Part shown: one piece after another, positions 57,300 to 64,000 of the stretch
How positions within the stretch are numbered: the stretch's first letter is position 1
How the letters are laid out: every line of letters starts with the position of its first letter
Source of the DNA: Siphonodentalium dalli
Taxonomy: Eukaryota > Mollusca > Scaphopoda > Gadilida > Siphonodentaliidae
Assembly: GCA_032622095.1 (NCBI GenBank)
Contig: CP136069.1
Coordinates: 184,999,122 to 185,063,121, forward strand
Direction: 5' to 3'
DNA length: 64,000 bases
Translations under genes and position numbers: made by a program
The notes under the pieces: generated by a model
Database searches by the model: none
The model's input: only the letters and a program-made list of their open reading frames with translations
What the model was told of the DNA's origin: nothing

Positions 57300-60200
57300 T
57301 AGTCCAGGAGATATTGGTAGACCTCTGCACCCCCCCCCAGGACTTAACTTCACCCCACTAATTTTCTTCCTTACGGTCTCCTCTAATTTTTTTCACTTGT
57401 TAACAAGAAAAAAAAGTGGCCGCAGAGACTCCAGACAAGATGGCGTCCATCATGGCGGCCATTTGTTGTATATGCACCAGGTCTCTTTGATCGCCGTTAT
57501 AGTAAAGATGATGTCACATGCGGTCTTGTTTTCCGTTCGATTCGTTATGGTAATATACAACCCTTACAAATTAGATAAAAATCCGACACAAAAATCCAAT
57601 ATGGCGGCCAAGATGGCCGCCGAAATATGAAAAATTGCAATTTTTCGGACATTTCACCACCTTTCGTTTGTCTCTGTGGGAAAATGTTGGCACCTTGACG
57701 CGATTTTATACATTTATCGTCTAGAAGAGTCATTGGCGAACACACGGGGACCATAATATACATTTCTTGACGGATATTTTTGTCCGATATCACGTTTTCC
57801 CAAATGCCGGTATAATCCGGTCAAAGCCAAAACGACGCTAATAACGCAATGTCTGTTTCGAATCAATGAGTGTTATTGCTATTATTACTCCAGCCATGAT
57901 TATATATGTGCAGTAGATACTCGGGCTAGGATTCCTCTTATACCTGAATTGAGGAATATTCACCCAAATCCAAGATGGCGGCCAAAATGGCCACCAGAAA
58001 TAGAAAAATCACCGAAAATCGCTGATTTTAACATCAGTGAGAGTTATTGTCACGACAACTCCACACCTGCTTACTATTGTGAGTTGGGAACACTTAGTTG
58101 AATAACTTTCCTTATATTGCATCCAAATAAAAGTCCCCCAAATCCAAAATGGCCGACAAATTTTGAAAAATCACCGAAATTCCCTCATGTTCACATCATT
58201 GGGCATTATTGTCGAGAAAACTCCACACATGCTGACAGTTGAGTTGTAAATACTGAGGTTAAGTAATTACCTTTCATCCCATGCAAGAAATGGTTTTCCA
58301 AATCTAAGATGGCGGCCAAAATGGCGACCGATATTTGAAAACACGCCTACATTCCTTTACTTTCTTACGATGGGCGTTACTGTTTCGCGAATTCTACCCA
58401 CCATCACATGTTGATATGGAATATTGGTATGAAGTATTCATTTGATACTCAAGGTCAAGATGGCAGGTAAACTGGAGGCCAGAAATTGAAAAGAAATCGA
58501 TATATTCACATACAAATTTCAACTTTTTGTCATAGTATCGATATGTATGGACGAAACTATACACAAACCATATATTAGTTCAACTTAAAACGTATCAAAA
58601 CGCATAACATTGATCGGGTCCTTCTGGAAGTACGAAAACCCACACTTAATATAGCGATGTGTCATTTCGAAATCCATTTGACACTTCGCGCCGATAATGG
58701 CCGTAACCGTAGGTGCGCCGAATAGCCACATTAGAACAATTACCTGGTAAAAGATTCTGATTTGCCACGTCCTTAATGATCTGGACCAGTTTCCATTTCT
58801 TTGCCTGATAAATCTAGGTCGCTCACACCGACAAAGTATTCAACACTTCCTGTGAGAAGGGTCCCTTTAATCATAACGTTTCAAACAATTAATTTCCCGG
58901 TGTCTGGCTTAAGATTTTAGATGCTTTCTAAATATGGGATTTGTTCGTCATCTTGAACTATAAAGGCATATGGTCGATAAGTATACAAGCTTACAGAAGG
59001 TCATCTCTATGTATGTCTTTCTCATACCCCGTGGGGATAATGACATGTATACATGGCGAACTTCCCAGTTAACTAGTCACTTCTCAATAGATGGTTCAAC
59101 TCACAAACGTAGCGAACGTATTGGCATACGTGGACAACTTCGGCAGTGTTTCGGAGGTAGCTAGCTGTCTCATTCCCTTGGACAGATGCCTATCTGCTAA
59201 GGAGAAGACCATAATGTACCGACTACCCACACTTCTTGATCATGATCATAAGCAAACTGTGTGACGTCCCGCAGTCGTCTCGTCGAATAGCTCCCAGCAG
59301 AGAACAATACTCGCGGTGCTAGTTTGTGGACATGCGCCATGACAGTGGGAATGAAATGGGACACGGTATACAACCCTACACCAGGTGCATGTTTCAATAT
59401 AGAATGTCATGCGTGTTGGTATTTTTGGTGTGGTAAGATTGTATTTCCTCATCCGTTTCAAGGCCGTTCTGAATCAACATGACCAGACGTATAATTTTGT
59501 CTGGATAATACTATCCTAGCCAGTCGGATGGGCTAAAGGATAATGTCTTTATGGAATGAAGGTATGCATTGATGTTATGATCTCTCAGGGTTAGTGTCAG
59601 TATGTGGACGGTATTATTCAAGAAAATGTCAGGAACTGTGGTGCATTTATTTCACTGTGTGTTTAAAGAACAATTTATAGTCTCGATGGCAATGGATGTG
59701 GACGTTGGTGAACGTGACCTTTATGATCATATAGCTTTATATTATATAACTTTAGAATATAGTAGTTAAGATGTCTCATGTAGGACAATGGTTTTGAATG
59801 GTGATGTTACCAATAAATCACTTGGTGTACCCAACGTAGGTTAAACTGAATGCAAGATCTCATCAAAATAACATTCCTCTAGACGTTCTTCGCGTTGAAC
59901 ATTTCACCCTTGTGTTGATGGCATTGTACTTTCTTGAACCATACCGACCACCACCCAGCGTGAGTATGACATATTATCGGTAACTATCAAATGCATCGTC
60001 CTGAAGACTACATCCATCCCAGTCTGGTGGGACTTATATAGTAGTAGCCAATGGTACACGTCTGGTTCGTTGATTAAGAACGGCTTCCAAGCGGATTGAA
60101 AGATACAATCTTAGCATACAAGGAAAGCAAAGCCACATGAGATCATGTCTGAATCTAAAACATACCCAAAGAAGGGGCGGTGCAGTCATGGTCCAATTTC

Positions 60201-62362
60201 ATTTCCACTATCATGACACATGCCCACAAACTAGCACCGCATGTATTGTTATTATCTGCTTGGATCTGTACGGTGAGACGATTGATGGACGCCACCAGGA
60301 CTGTTCTTATGACCATGGTCAAGAAGTGTGGGTATATTATGCATTATGGTCTTCTACGCCTTAGCAGAAAGGCATCCGTCAAATGTTAGGCTTTCAACAT
60401 TCGAAGCCATATACAGAAGTTGTCCGGCTACGTCAGTACGTGAATATGTGAATTGGTGAACCATATATTGAGAAGTGGCTGGATGGGAAGATCACCAGAT
60501 GTACAGTTTGGTATCCACATTAGATAACCAAATCTGAAAAAACGCAGATAGAGAGATCCTTCTGAAAGCTAGTATACGCATCGACCGCATACCTTTGTAG
60601 TTTATCACGCAAGATGACGCTCAGATCCAATATGTAGCATCTGAATTATACCATAAGCTACCACGAATGAAGCTCGCCAAGAATAAGGATAAGAATTCCC
60701 AGCTTTCGAGACAAACACGTGAGCTTGACACTGGCATATGTGTTGTTTGAAACATTCCGATTAGTGGGACCCTTCTACCAAGAAGTGTGGAATACTGTGT
60801 TGGAGTGAGCGAGATAGATTAATGTGACGAAACGGATGCTGATCCAGATAATGCTGAATGTGGCAAATCAGAATAAGCTCAGGTACTGTTGTTTTGATTC
60901 TTGGAAGTCATAATATGACTATTCGGCGCACCCATATACGGTTACGGCCATTATGGGCGCTTAGTGGAGAATGGATTTCTAAATGCCACATCGCGATTAT
61001 TGTGGGTTTTCATCCTTCCAGAAGGCGACGACCTATGTTGGAACTAATAGATGGCTTATGTACCGTTTCGTCCAATGCATACATATTGATATTATGACAA
61101 AAAGTTGAAATTAGTATGTGACAATTTCGACTTCTTTTCAATTTCTGGCCGCCAATTTGGCAGTCATCTTGATTGTGAGAGTTGGCCAAACTCAAATGAA
61201 TACTTCATAGCAATGTTCCATATGAATACTTCATATCAATGTTCCATATGGGTAGAATTCGCGTAACAATAACGCCCATAGTAAGAAAGTAAAGGAATGT
61301 AAGCTTGTTTTCAAAGTTCGGACGCCAATTTGGCCGCCATCTTCGATTTGGAAAACAATTTCCTTCATCAGATGCAAGGTAATTACTTCACCTCAGTATT
61401 TACAACTTAACTGTCAGCATGTGTGGAGTTTTCTCGGCAATAATGCCCAATGATGTGAACATGATGGAATTTCGGTGATTTTTCAAAATTTGTCGGCCAT
61501 TGTGGGCGCCATTTTGGATTTGGGGGACTTTTATTTGGATGCAATATAAGGAAAGTTATTCAACTAAGTGTTCCCAACTCACAATAGTAAGCAGGTGTGG
61601 AGTTGTCGTGACAATAACTCTCACTGATGTTAAAATCAGCGATTTTCGGTGATTTTTCTATTTCTGGTGGCCATTTTGGCCGCCATCTTGGATTTGGGTG
61701 AATATTCCTCAATTCAGGTATAAGAGGAATCCTAGCCCGAGTATCTCCTGCACATATATAATCATGGCTGGAGTAATAATAGCAATAACACTCATTGATT
61801 CGAAACAGACATTGCGTTATTAGCGTCGTTTTGGCTTTGACCGGATTATACCGGCATTTGGGAAAACGTGATATCGGACAAAAATATCCGTCAAGAAATG
61901 TATATTATGGTCCCCGTGTGTTCGCCAATGACTCTTCTAGACGATAAATGTATAAAATCGCGTCAAGGTGCCAACATTTTCCCACAGAGACAAACGAAAG
62001 GTGGTGAAAGGTCCGAAAATAGCAATTTTTCACATTTCGGCGGCCATCTTGGCCGCCATATTGGATTTTTGTGTCGGATTTTTGGCTAATTTGTAAGGGT
62101 TGTATATTACCATAACGAATCGAACGGAAAACAAGACCGCATGTGACATCATCTTTACTATAACGGCGATCAAAGAGACCTGGTGCATATACCAAAAATG
62201 GCCGCCATGATGGACGCCATCTTGTCTGGAGTCTCTGCGGCCACTTTTTTTTCTTGTTAACAAGTGAAAAAAATTAGAGGAGACCTTAAGGAAGAAAATT
62301 AGTGGGGTGAAGTTAAGTCCTGGGGGGGGGGGTGCAGAGGTCTACCAATATCTCCTGGACTA
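57300..62362. mobile_element. ~5-kb palindromic (foldback) element
   Basis: Two arms of about 2.3-2.4 kb, ends TAGTCCAGGAGATATTGG and the inverse, meet at a short unpaired centre near 59650-59950. The outer 1 kb or so of each arm is very similar; the inner parts are more diverged but still collinear (for example ATCATGATCA/ATGGTCATAAG with CACACTTCTTG, and GTGGCAAATCAG). CTA flanks both ends (57297-57299 and 62363-62365). The flanks resemble the uninterrupted repeat at 53100-53150 (ACCAAGAAATCAAC follows in both), supporting insertion. Inner-arm frames at 59197-59397 (-) and 60137-60389 (+) are homologous to each other but not recognised. Confidence 0.82.
57590..58470. repeat. ~165-190-bp tandem units with ATGGCGGCC motifs (left arm)
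   Basis: Within the palindrome arm, AAGATGGCGGCC or AAAATGGCC-type motifs recur near 57600, 57972, 58146, 58308 and 58458. Each is followed by TGAAAAATCACCGAAAT or a related stretch and by a block with CATTGGGCATTATTGTCG or similar. The same series is mirrored at about 61140-62060. Confidence 0.7.
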
Positions 62363-63184
62363 CTACGCTTGTGTTCATTTACCAAGAAATCAACAAAACA
62401 ACACTCGAGCATTCAACAACAGAAATTAGGTGCGAGTTGTGCAGACACTCGAATTGTTGTTGGTTGGTTGCTTAATAAGTTAATCACAAGCTGTCAATCC
62501 ACATTATTCTGTAAAACCATTGGTTGTCACACATTTAACTCTTAAAGATATTTCTCGATAACCTAAATTTTGTTATTATGTTCCCCGCCGCAGAGTGACC
62601 ACGCATATGCCGCGTGCCTAAAAATGTATTTGGAAACTGTTCGATTTAACATGAAATTATGGTGCTGCGTCATAATTCCTTCGGGTATGACTGTATTGAC
62701 AATAGCCGTACTAGATGCTAACATTCAGTGCAAAAGTAACCAGACAAATCAACAAGATTGAACAATGAAATAAAAACCAACACGGGCTTGTGTCATCGCG
62801 TTCGAATATATATCAAAACCACGTGCAACTATACAGCTGCCCGGCGCGTGACAATTAGTTGCTAATAGCCATTTTGTGTGGTTCTCTGCCTGTGAAATGA
62901 CGGATTAAATTATAAGAAATAACTCTTGTTTCGATTAAGGTTATGAGTTATAACCGAACATTCGGAAGAAAAATTTTCTATAACTGCGCTACGCAGTTAC
63001 AACTACATAACAAATTCGGAGTTAATTTGGAAATATTGCTTGGACGAAATTGTGACAGTCAGGAATAATCGCACGTGGTCGTGAATAGAGTTAACAACTT
63101 CTAATCAGGACTAACGTCACCTTTCTTAATTCTGAAGACACTCGCTGAGATGATCCATCCAATGCGTCTCGTCTTATTTGAATG
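62363..63184. other. Continuation of the repeat mosaic
   Basis: From 62380 (ACCAAGAAATCAAC) to about 63160 the sequence is related to 53125-53565, including TTTGGAAATATTG, CAGTCAGGAATAAT and GATGATCCATCCAAT. The open frame at 62570-62761 shows no domain. Confidence 0.55.
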
Positions 63185-63814
63185 CAACCTCATTTGTTAC
63201 TGATAGATAGTACACCTCCCCGCCATCAACCTCATTTGTTACTGATAGATAGTACACCTCCCCGCCATCAACCTCATTTGTTACTGATAGATAGTACACC
63301 TCCCCGCCATCAACCTCATTTGTTACTGATAGATAGTACACCTCCCCGCCATCAACCTCATTTGTTACTGATAGATAGTACACCTCCCCGCCATCAACCT
63401 CATTTGTTACTGATAGATAGTACACCTCCCCGCCATCAACCTCATTTGTTACTGATAGATAGTACACCTCCCCGCCATCAACCTCATTTGTTACTGATAG
63501 ATAGTACACCTCCCCGCCATCAACCTCATTTGTTACTGATAGATAGTACACCTCCCCGCCATCAACCTCATTTGTTACTGATAGATAGTACACCTCCCCG
63601 CCATCAACCTCATTTGTTACTGATAGATAGTACACCTCCCCGCCATCAACCTCATTTGTTACTGATAGCTAGTACACCTCCCCGCCATCAACCTCATTTG
63701 TTACTGATATATAGTACACCTCCCCGCCATCAACCTCATTTGTTACTGATAGCTAGTACACCTCCCCGCCATCAACCTCATTTGTTACTGATAGATAGTA
63801 CACCTCCCCGCCAT
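63185..63814. repeat. Minisatellite, 42 bp x 15
   Basis: Exactly 15 units of 42 bp starting CAACCTCATTTGTTACTGAT. Units 1-11 are identical; units 12-14 vary at the GATAGATAG segment (GATAGCTAG, GATATATAG, GATAGCTAG). Because 42 is divisible by three, long frames stay open on both strands; these are repeat artefacts. Confidence 0.97.
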
Positions 63815-64000
63815 CAATTCAATTCAATTAGTTTATTCTCTTAAACTCATATTACATTTTCATGAGTATTGAGACATAATATATACAACATTTACAATAG
63901 AAGAACATTGTTATATGCAATAGCTATTATGTACACAGATCCGAATCAGCCGGTCAATCGAAGCCGGTGTCACGTTAACCCTTTACCCAACAGAACGGCC
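63815..64000. other. Intergenic, window edge
   Basis: A short (TTCAA)n remnant at 63815-63828, then unremarkable sequence to the end of the window. Confidence 0.4.

Noticed and set aside
57268-57793. Frames of 120 and 82 codons in the palindrome arm, mirrored at 61868-62263
   Set aside because: The same frames occur in both arms because of the inverted repeat; no domain is visible, and they overlap each other on opposite strands.
63185-63814. CRISPR array
   Set aside because: Units are directly abutting identical 42-mers with no unique spacers, in a eukaryotic context.
63174-63844. Long open frames (153 and 220 codons) on opposite strands
   Set aside because: They are read-through of a 42-bp minisatellite; unit length divisible by three keeps frames open on both strands.

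Overview
This looks like nuclear DNA from a marine invertebrate, most plausibly a lophotrochozoan and possibly a bivalve mollusc. The sequence is A+T-rich by eye. Coding exons are short, bounded by GT/AG splice sites and separated by long non-coding DNA. Repeats are abundant: a tRNA-derived SINE with a bivalve-like tail, Penelope-like and non-LTR retrotransposon relics, many foldback and TIR elements, and frequent ACATGTA motifs. There is no bacterial-style gene packing, operon, rRNA, convincing tRNA gene or CRISPR array. The species call is an inference; no marker gene is present.

The only convincing protein-coding locus is a secreted-type EGF-repeat gene on the plus strand. Four exons are supported: 12052-12243, 14274-14459, 15108-15245 and 17557-17666 (stop at 17664-17666). 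All internal junctions are phase 1, as is usual for shuffled EGF modules. The first three exons each encode one Cys-rich EGF-like module, and the last encodes a Gly/Asn/Gln tail. The signal-peptide or 5' exons were not found. A second copy of exons 2-4 with flanking and intronic homology lies at about 28.2-34.0 kb, so the locus was duplicated in tandem. Copy 2 looks decayed: the acceptor AG of exon 2 is TG, and exon 3 carries a +1/-1 frameshift pair with an in-frame TGA. A Penelope-like fragment sits just upstream of copy 2, where the equivalent of exon 1 would be expected.

Layout: 0-11 kb, intergenic repeats (foldback MITE, 45-bp minisatellite, two opposed Harbinger-like MITEs, palindromic ACCCAGGT arrays). 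12-18 kb, EGF gene copy 1, with minisatellites that begin exactly at two exon/intron boundaries and repeat the splice donor. 18.5-25.3 kb, hAT relic, marine-invertebrate tandem repeats, two TTAA elements sharing one target site, a MADF-like fragment and a nested-palindrome element. 25.7-28 kb, SINE and Penelope-like relic. 28.2-34 kb, EGF copy 2 (pseudogene). 34-40 kb, several TIR and foldback families and a duplicated block. 40.2-43.3 kb, a broken Tx1/L1-like LINE on the minus strand. 44.8-46.3 kb, a tandem array of about 148 bp. 47.4-48.2 kb, a LINE 3' fragment. 48.5-63.2 kb, a mosaic of one dispersed repeat family interrupted by at least three large insertions, including a palindrome of about 5 kb (57300-62362). 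63185-63814, a 42-bp x 15 minisatellite.

The most unusual signals are the splice-donor-bearing minisatellites in two introns of one gene, the 5-kb palindrome with ATGGCGGCC-type motifs and an empty-site paralogue, and the palindrome-of-palindromes elements at 25.0 and 36.4 kb that share an upstream module.
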